NCBI RefSeq assembly: GCF_009811315.1
Contig: NZ_BLID01000009.1
Location: 1 to 64,000, forward strand
Origin: Vibrio atypicus
GTDB taxonomy: Bacteria; Pseudomonadota; Gammaproteobacteria; Enterobacterales; Vibrionaceae
Length of the DNA stretch: 64,000 bases
Direction of reading: 5' to 3'
Positions 17,955-26,199 of this stretch are shown here, piece by piece. How positions within the stretch are numbered: position 1 is the stretch's first letter; each line of letters starts with the position of its first letter. The position numbers and the translations under genes are program-made. Under the pieces are notes generated by a model. That model was not told the DNA's origin, did no database searches, and worked only from the letters and a program-made list of their open reading frames with translations.

Positions 17955-19087
17955 TACAGTTCAAAGTCCTTAAAGTCGTCAGCGCGTACATCACTGTCAA
18001 TTTGACCAACAAGGTAAGAAGAAATTTCCGCTTCTTGTGGAGCAACTTGCACGTTATCTGAAGACAACCAAGCATTAATCCAAGGAATTGGGTTTGACGT
18101 TGCTTCAGGGTAAGCAGCACCAAGGCCAACCGCTTGCATACGGATGTTGGTAATGTATTCAACGTATTGACAAAGAATGTCTTTGTTCAGGCCGATCATT
18201 GAGCCATCTTTAAATAGGTATTCTGCCCACTCTTTTTCCTGCTCAGCCGCTTCTTTGAACAGATCAAAACACTCTTGTTTGCACTCTTCTGCAATCTGCA
18301 TGAATGAGAAGTCATCTTGCCCGTTACGTAGCAAGTTGATCATGTGCTGAGTACCTGTAAGGTGTAGTGCTTCATCACGAGCAATAAGCTTGATGATTTT
18401 CGCGTTACCTTCCATTAGCTCACGCTCTGCGAAAGCAAAAGAACAAGCAAAGCTCACGTAGAAACGAATCGCTTCTAGAGCATTCACAGACATCAAACAA
18501 ACATAAAGTTTCTTTTTAAGGTCGTGAAGTTTGATTGTAACTTCTTCGCCTGCAATGACGTGTGTACCTTCGCCATAACGATGATAGTCGTTAGTTAGTT
18601 GGATCAAATCATCGTAGTAACCAGAGATGTCTTTCGCACGTTTTAGGATGTGCTCGTTCTCTACGATATCGTCAAAAACGATGCCTGGGTCATTCACGAT
18701 GTTACGGATAATGTGCGTGTATGAACGTGAGTGAATCGTTTCAGAGAATGACCAAGTCTCGATCCAAGTTTCCACTTCTGGTAGTGAAACCAGTGGAAGT
18801 AGGGCAACGTTAGGGCTTCGACCTTGAATTGAATCCAGTAGCGTTTGGTACTTCAAGTTTGAAATGAAGATGTGCTTTTCATGATCCGGTAGCTTGTTGT
18901 AATCAATGCGATCGCTTGATACATCAACTTCTTCTGGACGCCAGAAGAAAGAAAGCTGCTTTTCGATAAGTTTTTCAAAGATTTCGAATTTCTGCTGGTC
19001 GTAGCGCGCTACGTTAACAGATTGACCTAGGAACATTGGTTCTTTTAATTGGTCGTTTTTGTTTCGGTTAAAAGTACTGTAAGCCAT
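17954..19087 (-). CDS. nrdB: Ribonucleotide reductase class Ia, beta subunit
   Basis: 377 residues, close to E. coli NrdB (376). The diiron and radical site is visible: FSETIHSRSYTHI holds a ligand Glu, a ligand His and the radical tyrosine; ARDEALHL holds the later Glu and His ligands. The protein supplies the tyrosyl radical to NrdA for reduction of ribonucleotides to deoxyribonucleotides in aerobic growth. It lies 84 bases downstream of nrdA in the same direction, with a hairpin in the gap, and overlaps yfaE by one base. Confidence 0.97.
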   Translation of the reverse strand: MAYSTFNRNKNDQLKEPMFLGQSVNVARYDQQKFEIFEKLIEKQLSFFWRPEEVDVSSDRIDYNKLPDHEKHIFISNLKYQTLLDSIQGRSPNVALLPLVSLPEVETWIETWSFSETIHSRSYTHIIRNIVNDPGIVFDDIVENEHILKRAKDISGYYDDLIQLTNDYHRYGEGTHVIAGEEVTIKLHDLKKKLYVCLMSVNALEAIRFYVSFACSFAFAERELMEGNAKIIKLIARDEALHLTGTQHMINLLRNGQDDFSFMQIAEECKQECFDLFKEAAEQEKEWAEYLFKDGSMIGLNKDILCQYVEYITNIRMQAVGLGAAYPEATSNPIPWINAWLSSDNVQVAPQEAEISSYLVGQIDSDVRADDFKDFEL

Positions 19088-19106
19088 GATGCCTCAATTC
19101 CTTTTA

Positions 19107-19128
19107 TGCCCCTCAAACAAGAGGGGCA
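19107..19128 (-). other. Hairpin in the nrdA-nrdB spacer
   Basis: TGCCCCTC and GAGGGGCA form an 8-bp stem with a 6-base loop; a second small hairpin (ACCC/GGGT) lies at about 19149-19161. No T run follows on the minus strand, so it is more likely an RNA-stability or processing element than a terminator. Confidence 0.55.
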
Positions 19129-19171
19129 GATAATTTGTTAAGCTTTCAAACCCTTGAAGGGTAAATCCTAA

Positions 19172-21454
19172 TTAGATCTTACAACCGCCGCCTGCACAAT
19201 CGTCATCAGCTGGCTGCACTGCGTCTTTTTGGTCATCACTCGCGCCGTCACGAGTGTTGTGGTAGTAAAGTGTTTTAACACCGTATTTATACGCAGTTAA
19301 TAGATCTTGTAGCAGTTTTTTCATTGGCACTTTGCCACTTTCGAAACGAGTCGGATCGTAGTTTGTGTTCGCAGAGATAGCTTGGTCTACGAATTTCTGC
19401 ATGATGCCCACTAGGTGAAGGTAACCATCATTCGAACCGATATTCCAAAGCAACTCGTAGTTATCTTTGTACTCAGTAAACTCTGGAACAACCTGCTTCA
19501 GGATACCATCTTTAGATGCTTTCACTGATACATAACCACGTGGAGGCTCGATACCGTTTGTTGCATTCGAAATCTGAGAAGATGTCTCAGATGGCATTAG
19601 CGCTGTTAGAGTTGAGTTACGTAGACCGTGCGTCACGATTTCTTCACGTAAGCCATCCCAGTCGTAATGAAGTTGCTCATCACAAACAAGATCGATATCT
19701 TTTTTGTACGTATCGATCGGAAGTAGACCTTTCGCGTAGTTTGTCTCACCGAATGATGGACACTTACCTTGCTCTTTCGCTAGGCCAACAGACGCTTTCA
19801 ATAGGTAGTACTGAATCGCTTCGAACGTACGGTGAGTCAGGCCGTTAGCGCTGCCATCAGAATACTTAACGCCGTTCTTCGCTAGGTAGTATGCGTAGTT
19901 GATAACGCCAACACCCAAAGTACGACGATTCATTGTTGATTTGTACGCTGCTGGAAGCGGGTAATCTTGGTAATCAAGCAGAGCATCAAGAGCACGAACC
20001 ACTAGGTCAGAAAGCTCTTCTAGATCGTCAAGTGACTTAATTGCACCGAGGTTGAATGCAGAAAGCGTACACAACGCAATTTCACCAGAGTCATCTTCAA
20101 CGTTAGTCAGTGGCTTAGTCGGAAGTGCAATTTCCAAACATAGGTTTGACTGACGAACCGGTGCAACCTCAGAGTCAAATGGGCTGTGAGTATTACAGTG
20201 GTCAACGTTTTGAATGTAGATACGGCCTGTAGAAGCACGCTCTTGCATTAGTAGAGAGAACATCTCAACCGCTTTAACGGTTTCTTTCTTAACTGAAGGA
20301 TCGTTTTCGTACTTAACGTATAGCTCTTCGAAGCGATCTTGGTTTTCGAAGAATGCATCGTATAGGCCAGGTACATCTGATGGCGAGAACAGAGTAATGT
20401 TGCCACCCTCGACAAGACGTTGGTACATCAAGCGGTTTAGCTGAACGCCGTAGTCCATGTGACGAACACGGTTCTCTTCAACACCACGATTGTTCTTAAG
20501 TACCATTAGTGCTTGAGCTTCACCGTGCCAAAGTGGGTAGAACACAGTTGCAGCGCCACCACGAACACCGCCTTGAGAACAACACTTAACGGCCGTTTGG
20601 AAGTATTTGTAGAATGGAATACAACCAGTGTGGAACGCTTCGCCACCACGGATCTCAGAGCCAAGCGCACGAATACGACCAGCATTGATACCGATACCAG
20701 CACGCTGAGAAACGTAACGCACAATTGAGCTTGCTGTTGCGTTAATAGAATCTAGGCTATCACCACATTCAATCAGTACACATGAGCTGAACTGACGAGT
20801 AGGCGTACGTACACCAGACATGATCGGTGTAGGTAGAGAAATCTTAAATGTCGATGTCGCATCGTAGAAACGTTTAATGTAATCAAGGCGCGTTTCTTTC
20901 GGGTATTTTGCGAATAGACATGCAGAAACCAGGATGTAAAGGAACTGAGCACTCTCGTAGATTTTTCCCGTTACGCGGTTTTGCACGAAGTACTTACCTT
21001 CGAGCTGTTTCACGGCAGCGTAAGAGAAGTCTAGGTCACGTTTGTGATCAAGATACTCATCAAGCTCATCCAATTCTGCTTTGGTGTAGTCTTCCAAGAT
21101 GTGTTGGTCGTACTTACCCATTTCGATCAGGTTTGTTACGTGATCAAATAGCGTTGGCGGCTCATATTGGCCGTACGCTTTCTTGCGCAGGTGGAATACC
21201 GCTAGGCGAGCAGCTAGGTATTGGTAGTCCGGTGTTTCTTCTGAGATTAAGTCTGCGGCAGATTTGATGATTGTTTCATGGATATCAGAGGTAGTAATAC
21301 CATCGTAGAACTGAATGTGAGCGCGCAGTTCTACCTGTGATACAGAAACGTTGTCTAGGCCTTCAGCAGCCCAGGCAATCACTCGGTGGATCTTCTCTAG
21401 ATCAATACTTTCTTTACGACCGTCGCGTTTGGTAACGGTAAGTTGTTGGTTCAT
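19172..21454 (-). CDS. nrdA: Ribonucleotide reductase class Ia, alpha subunit
   Basis: 760 residues from the ATG at 21454; seven extra upstream codons are open, but MNQQLTVTKRDGRKESI matches the E. coli start. An ATP cone (about 1-95) is followed by the 10-stranded catalytic barrel with CVLIECGDSLDS (active-site Cys) and NLCLEIALPTKPL (radical/Cys region). The C-terminal tail DDCAGGGCKI carries the redox-shuttling cysteine pair. It reduces ribonucleoside diphosphates with NrdB. Upstream are a pair of NrdR-like boxes and a perfect DnaA box, so control by dNTP status and replication initiation is likely, as known for enterobacterial nrdAB. Confidence 0.97.
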   Translation of the reverse strand: MNQQLTVTKRDGRKESIDLEKIHRVIAWAAEGLDNVSVSQVELRAHIQFYDGITTSDIHETIIKSAADLISEETPDYQYLAARLAVFHLRKKAYGQYEPPTLFDHVTNLIEMGKYDQHILEDYTKAELDELDEYLDHKRDLDFSYAAVKQLEGKYFVQNRVTGKIYESAQFLYILVSACLFAKYPKETRLDYIKRFYDATSTFKISLPTPIMSGVRTPTRQFSSCVLIECGDSLDSINATASSIVRYVSQRAGIGINAGRIRALGSEIRGGEAFHTGCIPFYKYFQTAVKCCSQGGVRGGAATVFYPLWHGEAQALMVLKNNRGVEENRVRHMDYGVQLNRLMYQRLVEGGNITLFSPSDVPGLYDAFFENQDRFEELYVKYENDPSVKKETVKAVEMFSLLMQERASTGRIYIQNVDHCNTHSPFDSEVAPVRQSNLCLEIALPTKPLTNVEDDSGEIALCTLSAFNLGAIKSLDDLEELSDLVVRALDALLDYQDYPLPAAYKSTMNRRTLGVGVINYAYYLAKNGVKYSDGSANGLTHRTFEAIQYYLLKASVGLAKEQGKCPSFGETNYAKGLLPIDTYKKDIDLVCDEQLHYDWDGLREEIVTHGLRNSTLTALMPSETSSQISNATNGIEPPRGYVSVKASKDGILKQVVPEFTEYKDNYELLWNIGSNDGYLHLVGIMQKFVDQAISANTNYDPTRFESGKVPMKKLLQDLLTAYKYGVKTLYYHNTRDGASDDQKDAVQPADDDCAGGGCKI

Positions 21455-21540
21455 TCTGCTTAATTTCCCTAACAAAACTGATAAAAGCCGTGTTTTTGTG
21501 TAATTCTTGTAAAATTCGTTCCGGCTTTGTGATCAAAGTC

Positions 21541-21577
21541 TATCTATATATTGTAGTACAAACACAACATATAGGGG
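21541..21577 (-). promoter_or_regulatory. Pair of NrdR-like boxes upstream of nrdA
   Basis: TATCTATATATTGTAG (21541-21556) and ACACAACATATAGGGG (21562-21577) resemble the NrdR consensus ACACWATATATWGTGT, with 11 and 13 of 16 positions matching. Their start points are 21 bases apart, two helical turns, which fits cooperative NrdR binding. They lie 87-123 bases upstream of the nrdA ATG and probably overlap its promoter. Confidence 0.7.
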
Positions 21578-21646
21578 TTCAATGGAGTGCGAGTTACAAG
21601 ATAGTGCTATCTTTGGCGCTTTTCAAGTTGGAGATCTTGGATGACT

Positions 21647-21655
21647 TGTGGATAA
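21647..21655 (-). promoter_or_regulatory. DnaA box upstream of nrdA
   Basis: Read on the minus strand this is a perfect TTATCCACA. DnaA boxes upstream of nrdA are known in E. coli, where DnaA modulates nrdAB. The stretch from here to about 21850 is A/T-rich, and nothing else was recognised in it. Confidence 0.65.
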
Positions 21656-21854
21656 CTAACAAAAATAAAAAAAACAGTAAGTGACTACTAACCGATGAAA
21701 TAAGAGCAGATAAGATTGTGCAAAATTACCGTTTTGGGATCGGTTTAGAAGTAACCACAAACAAAAAAAAATTCCTTGATCTTTGGTAAAATTATGGTGC
21801 GATTTGGCGCTTGGCTAAATTGGAATCAACCTTGCAAAAATTGATTAAAAAAGC

Positions 21855-21887
21855 ACTAAAAAAGGCGGTGAGCTTGTGCTACCGCCT
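21855..21887 (-). terminator. Terminator of ubiG
   Basis: On the minus strand AGGCGGT pairs with ACCGCCT, followed by TTTTTT, about 38 bases after the ubiG stop codon. Confidence 0.85.
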
Positions 21888-21924
21888 AGTTAATAACCGC
21901 CATATGTTGTGTGTTTAGTTTCTG

Positions 21925-22632
21925 TTAAAAACTTTGAGTATGGACGATATAGTTAACATCTACATTATTGCCGAGTTTGTAGCTATCTGTCAGCGGGTTG
22001 TAGTGTAAGCCGGTAATACCCATCTCGGTTAAATGAGTCTGATCGATCATTTTAATGAGTTCGGAAGGGCGAATGAACTTCTCATGATCGTGAGTCCCTT
22101 CAGGAACGATGCGTAACAGCTTCTCCGCACCAACAATCGCGAATAAGTAAGATTTGATATTGCGGTTGAGAGTTGAGAAGAAAACGTGCCCACCAGGTTT
22201 AACAAGAGTTGCGCAAGATCGGATCACAGAAAGAGGATCAGGTACGTGCTCAAGCATTTCCATACAAGTGACCACGTCATAAGTCCCCGCGTTTTCTGCC
22301 GCGTGGTCTTCAATTGTGCTTTGAACGTAAGTCAGCTTAGTGCCAGTTTCCAATGCGTGAAGGCGAGCAACTTCGAGAGGTTCTTTGCCCATATCTAGAC
22401 CAGTGACGATAGCACCTTCTTTCGCCATACTCTCGGCAAGAATGCCTCCACCACAGCCAACATCTAACACTGTTTTGCCAAATAGGCCGTTTGCATTATC
22501 TAGGACATAGTTCAGACGTAGCGGGTTAATTTGGTGAAGAGGCTTAAATTCTCCTTCCAAATCCCACCAGCGCGATGCCATATCCTCAAATTTTTTGATC
22601 TCGTTTGGGTCGACGTTTTGTGCTTGTGTCAT
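21925..22632 (-). CDS. ubiG: Ubiquinone biosynthesis O-methyltransferase
   Basis: 235 residues from the ATG at 22632 (AGAG upstream); 14 further upstream codons are open but do not match the family. SAM-binding motif I is VLDVGCGGGILAE, followed by VTCMEMLEHVPDP. Characteristic UbiG segments ASRWWDLEGEFKPLHQINP and TGLHYNPLTDSYKLG are present. It performs both O-methylations of ubiquinone biosynthesis. It lies divergent from gyrA, an arrangement conserved in gamma-proteobacteria. Monocistronic with its own terminator. Confidence 0.96.
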   Translation of the reverse strand: MTQAQNVDPNEIKKFEDMASRWWDLEGEFKPLHQINPLRLNYVLDNANGLFGKTVLDVGCGGGILAESMAKEGAIVTGLDMGKEPLEVARLHALETGTKLTYVQSTIEDHAAENAGTYDVVTCMEMLEHVPDPLSVIRSCATLVKPGGHVFFSTLNRNIKSYLFAIVGAEKLLRIVPEGTHDHEKFIRPSELIKMIDQTHLTEMGITGLHYNPLTDSYKLGNNVDVNYIVHTQSF

Positions 22633-22863
22633 AACTACTCTGTGTTGTACCGCTTCCTTGAAATAGGGGAGCATTATAACGCCTTAAAACCAACTCTCCA
22701 TAGAGTAAGTCACTTTTATGTTGGTGTGGTGAAAATCTAGCCACTAATCAGCAAGATAAACCTTCAGTGTGCAATTTCTCGGCATTTGATTCACAACCAA
22801 GCTCACAACCTGATAAAAGGAGAGGGAAAGTGATGCCGAAGTGGTGATTTGTGTGTTATATTT

Positions 22864-22892
22864 TTGCACCTTAAACGTATTGTACATACGAT
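22864..22892 (+). promoter_or_regulatory. Candidate gyrA promoter
   Basis: TTGCAC (22864-22869), a 17-base spacer, and TACGAT (22887-22892) lie 26 bases before the gyrA ATG. The spacer and -10 region contain an imperfect palindrome CGTAT-TGTAC-ATACG (22876-22890). Confidence 0.5.
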
Positions 22893-22917
22893 CTATAAAT
22901 AGAGGGATAATGGCTCT

Positions 22918-25551
22918 ATGAGCGATCTAGCTAAAGAGATCACGCCCGTAAACATTGAAGATGAGCTTAGAGGTTCATACCTTGACTATGCGATGTCAGT
23001 AATCGTTGGTCGTGCTCTTCCAGATGTGCGTGATGGCCTAAAGCCAGTACACCGCCGCGTATTATTTGCGATGAATGTACTGGGCAATGATTGGAATAAA
23101 CCATATAAAAAATCTGCCCGTGTAGTTGGCGACGTAATCGGTAAATATCACCCGCACGGTGATAGCGCTGTGTACGACACAATCGTACGTATGGCTCAGC
23201 CGTTCTCATTACGTTATATGCTTGTCGATGGCCAAGGTAACTTCGGTTCTATCGATGGTGACTCAGCGGCAGCAATGCGTTATACCGAAGTTCGCATGGC
23301 GAAAATCGCCCACGAACTTTTGGCTGATCTAGACAAAGAAACTGTTGATTACGTACCTAACTACGATGGTACTGAGCAAATCCCAGCAGTTCTTCCAACT
23401 AAAATTCCTAACCTACTGGTTAACGGTGCTTCTGGTATCGCGGTAGGTATGGCAACCAACATCCCGCCACATAACCTTGGCGAAGTGATCGATGGCTGTC
23501 TTGCTTACATCAATAATGAAGAAATCACTATTGATGAGCTTATGGACTACATTCCAGGTCCTGACTTCCCGACGGCAGCACTAATCAGTGGTCGTAAAGG
23601 CATCGTAGACGCGTACAAAACTGGTCGCGGCAAGATCTACATGCGTTCTAAAGCGGAAGTAGAAGCAGACAAGAATGGTAAAGAAACCATTATTGTTACT
23701 GAGATTCCTTATCAGGTGAACAAAGCTCGTCTGATCGAGAAAATTGCTGAACTGGTTAAAGATAAGAAAGTAGAAGGCATCAGTGCACTACGTGATGAGT
23801 CTGATAAAGACGGTATGCGTATTGTTATTGAATGTAAGCGTGATGCAGTGGGCGAAGTGGTTCTAAACAACCTATACGCACAAACTCAACTGCAAACGAC
23901 TTTCGGTATCAACATGGTTGCGCTAAACAACGGCCAACCTCAGCTATTCAACCTAAAAGATATGTTGAAGTGCTTTGTTGATCACCGCCGTGAAGTGGTC
24001 ACACGTCGTACTATCTTTGAATTGAAGAAAGCGCGTGATCGTGCACATATTCTTGAAGCTCTTGCGCTTGCGCTTGCGAACATTGATGAAATCATCGAGC
24101 TTATTCGTAATGCAGCAACACCAGCAGAAGCTAAAGTAGGCTTAGTCGCTCGTGGTTGGGATCTTGGTAATGTAGCAGCAATGCTAGAAAGTGCAGGTAC
24201 CGATGCGGCTCGTCCAGATTGGCTAGAAGACCAATTTGGTATCCGTGACGGCCAGTACTACCTGACTGAAACACAAGCGCAAGCAATTCTAGATCTACGC
24301 CTACATAAGCTAACAGGTCTAGAGCACGAGAAGATCCTAGACGAATACAAAGCACTGTTAGACGAAATCAAAGAGCTGATGCATATTCTTGCAAGCACTG
24401 AGCGTCTAATGGAAGTGATCCGTGAAGAGCTAGAAACGGTTCGTGATGCATTTGGTGATGTTCGTCGTACAGAAATCACTGCAGCAAGCCATGACATCGA
24501 CATGGAAGAGCTGATTGCACGTGAAGACGTTGTTGTGACTCTTTCTCACGAAGGTTACGTTAAGTACCAAATCCTAAGTGACTACGAAGCTCAGCGTCGT
24601 GGTGGTAAAGGTAAGAGTGCAACGAAGATGAAAGAAGAAGACTACATTGAGCGTCTTCTAGTAGCGAATACCCACGACAACATCTTATGTTTCTCTACAC
24701 GTGGTAAGACTTACCGTCTGAAAGTGTATCAATTGCCATTAGCGAGCCGTACCGCTCGTGGTAAGCCAATCGTTAACATTCTTCCACTAGAAGAAGGCGA
24801 GCGTATTACAGCTATCCTGCCAGTTGATGAGTTCTCACCTGAGAAATTCATCTTCATGGCAACCGGTGACGGTACTGTTAAGAAGACGTCACTAGATCAG
24901 TTTGCAAACGTACGTTCAAACGGTCTAATCGCGGTTAACCTACGTGATGACGATTCTCTAATCGGCGTAGATATTACTAACGGCGATAGCGATATCATGC
25001 TGTTCTCTAAAGCAGGTAAAGTAGTACGTTTCGCAGAAGATAAAGTTCGTCCTATGGGCCGTACTGCTTCTGGTGTTCGTGGTATGAAGCTAGCTGAAGA
25101 AGACCAAGTTGTTTCTCTGATTGTTCCTTCAAACGAAGGTGACATTCTAACAGTGACACAAAATGGTTACGGCAAGCGAACTGAACTTGCAGAATACCCA
25201 ACGAAAGGTCGTGCGACTCAGGGCGTTGTGTCTATCAAGGTTTCTGATCGTAACGGTCCAGTGGTTGGCGCAGTTCAAGTAGAAGAAGGCGACGAGATGA
25301 TGATGATCACCGACGCTGGTACTCTAGTTCGTACGCGTGTGGCGGAAGTAAGCCAAGTGGGTCGTAATACTCAAGGTGTTACTCTGATTCGTACCGCTGA
25401 AGACGAAAGTGTTGTTGGTCTACAGCGCATTGATGAAGTAGAAGAAGTGGAATTGCCAGAAGGTGAAGAAGCAACTGAAACTGAAGCAAACGCAGAGACA
25501 AATGCAGAAGCGCCTCAAGCGCCAGCAGAAGATAACGATTCAGAAGAGTAA
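22918..25551 (+). CDS. gyrA: DNA gyrase subunit A
   Basis: 877 residues. The N-terminal topoisomerase IV/gyrase A domain (about 1-520) has the catalytic tyrosine Y122 after R121 (AAAMRYTE). The quinolone region reads HPHGDSAVYD with the wild-type S83 and D87, so no common resistance substitution is visible. Six beta-pinwheel repeats form the C-terminal DNA-wrapping domain (about 530-840), including the GyrA box QRRGGKG. The acidic tail is rich in Glu/Ala/Thr. With GyrB it introduces negative supercoils. The ATG at 22918 follows GAGGG. It is monocistronic, followed by a strong terminator. Confidence 0.98.
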   Translation: MSDLAKEITPVNIEDELRGSYLDYAMSVIVGRALPDVRDGLKPVHRRVLFAMNVLGNDWNKPYKKSARVVGDVIGKYHPHGDSAVYDTIVRMAQPFSLRYMLVDGQGNFGSIDGDSAAAMRYTEVRMAKIAHELLADLDKETVDYVPNYDGTEQIPAVLPTKIPNLLVNGASGIAVGMATNIPPHNLGEVIDGCLAYINNEEITIDELMDYIPGPDFPTAALISGRKGIVDAYKTGRGKIYMRSKAEVEADKNGKETIIVTEIPYQVNKARLIEKIAELVKDKKVEGISALRDESDKDGMRIVIECKRDAVGEVVLNNLYAQTQLQTTFGINMVALNNGQPQLFNLKDMLKCFVDHRREVVTRRTIFELKKARDRAHILEALALALANIDEIIELIRNAATPAEAKVGLVARGWDLGNVAAMLESAGTDAARPDWLEDQFGIRDGQYYLTETQAQAILDLRLHKLTGLEHEKILDEYKALLDEIKELMHILASTERLMEVIREELETVRDAFGDVRRTEITAASHDIDMEELIAREDVVVTLSHEGYVKYQILSDYEAQRRGGKGKSATKMKEEDYIERLLVANTHDNILCFSTRGKTYRLKVYQLPLASRTARGKPIVNILPLEEGERITAILPVDEFSPEKFIFMATGDGTVKKTSLDQFANVRSNGLIAVNLRDDDSLIGVDITNGDSDIMLFSKAGKVVRFAEDKVRPMGRTASGVRGMKLAEEDQVVSLIVPSNEGDILTVTQNGYGKRTELAEYPTKGRATQGVVSIKVSDRNGPVVGAVQVEEGDEMMMITDAGTLVRTRVAEVSQVGRNTQGVTLIRTAEDESVVGLQRIDEVEEVELPEGEEATETEANAETNAEAPQAPAEDNDSEE

Positions 25552-25568
25552 TTCTTCTTCGTAAAATT

Positions 25569-25599
25569 AAAAAGCCGAGCTTCTTGCTCGGCTTTTTTT
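25569..25599 (+). terminator. Terminator of gyrA
   Basis: AAAAGCCGAGC pairs with GCTCGGCTTTT around a 5-base loop, followed by a T run. Confidence 0.9.
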
Positions 25600-25735
25600 A
25601 TGCGTCACTTTTAATACCGTTTAACCAACACTTTCAGTAAGCTGTATAGTCACTCTCAGATTTGATTGTCACGACCAACCTATGTGCCTCGCCTAGTTTA
25701 TAGTGGTCTTACCACATCGAATGAGGAAAAAGTTT

Positions 25736-26032
25736 ATGGGTTTTGACACACCAATGGCGATCTCCAACTACTTGGGAGGATTGTTAGCTCTCATCATATT
25801 TTATCCTTTCATTCTCGTTACTCTTCAAATCGCAATTTATTCTCCAACAAAACGAGCAAGGATAACCAAAAGATTTAATATCATTTCGTTTGTTTTAGCT
25901 TCTGTATTGTTAGTCATGCATATGCAAACCGAGGTTATTTACGGCAAAGAGCTACTTGACCGGTATTATTCAATACACGGTCAACCAGAAGCAAACGGTG
26001 AGCATTTAGGAGAAGAGGTTGTAACTAAATAG
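25736..26032 (+). CDS. Small inner-membrane protein, unknown function
   Basis: 98 residues from the ATG at 25736, which has GAGGA upstream; a GTG at 25703 would add 11 residues without a better site. Two membrane segments are predicted, about residues 8-32 (LGGLLALIIFYPFILVTLQI) and 45-62. A short basic loop with KRARITKR lies between them and an acidic tail follows, which suggests both ends on the same side. No family was recognised. A GTGGT-CTT-ACCAC inverted repeat at 25703-25715 sits just upstream. Confidence 0.65.
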   Translation: MGFDTPMAISNYLGGLLALIIFYPFILVTLQIAIYSPTKRARITKRFNIISFVLASVLLVMHMQTEVIYGKELLDRYYSIHGQPEANGEHLGEEVVTK

Positions 26033-26199
26033 TTATCGGTTTATTGCTGAGTTTGATTTTTTCGACGTAAAGATGACGTCAATATTTTGTAAGTAATTCA
26101 GCTATTTACAGGCAGTTGTTTGGTGTCAAATGTTCGTGCATCTTGTGTAAAATGTCGATAATATGCGCACCTTTCCACTGTTCCAGGCGAATGTTATCC

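Noticed and set aside
20908..21267. 119-codon plus-strand frame opposite nrdA
   Set aside because: Shadow of a highly conserved gene; no start signals or family.
21490..21684. 64-codon plus-strand frame upstream of nrdA
   Set aside because: It overlaps the NrdR boxes and DnaA box, has low-complexity AT-driven composition and no good start.
22938..23200. Quinolone-resistance substitutions in gyrA
   Set aside because: S83 and D87 are both wild type.
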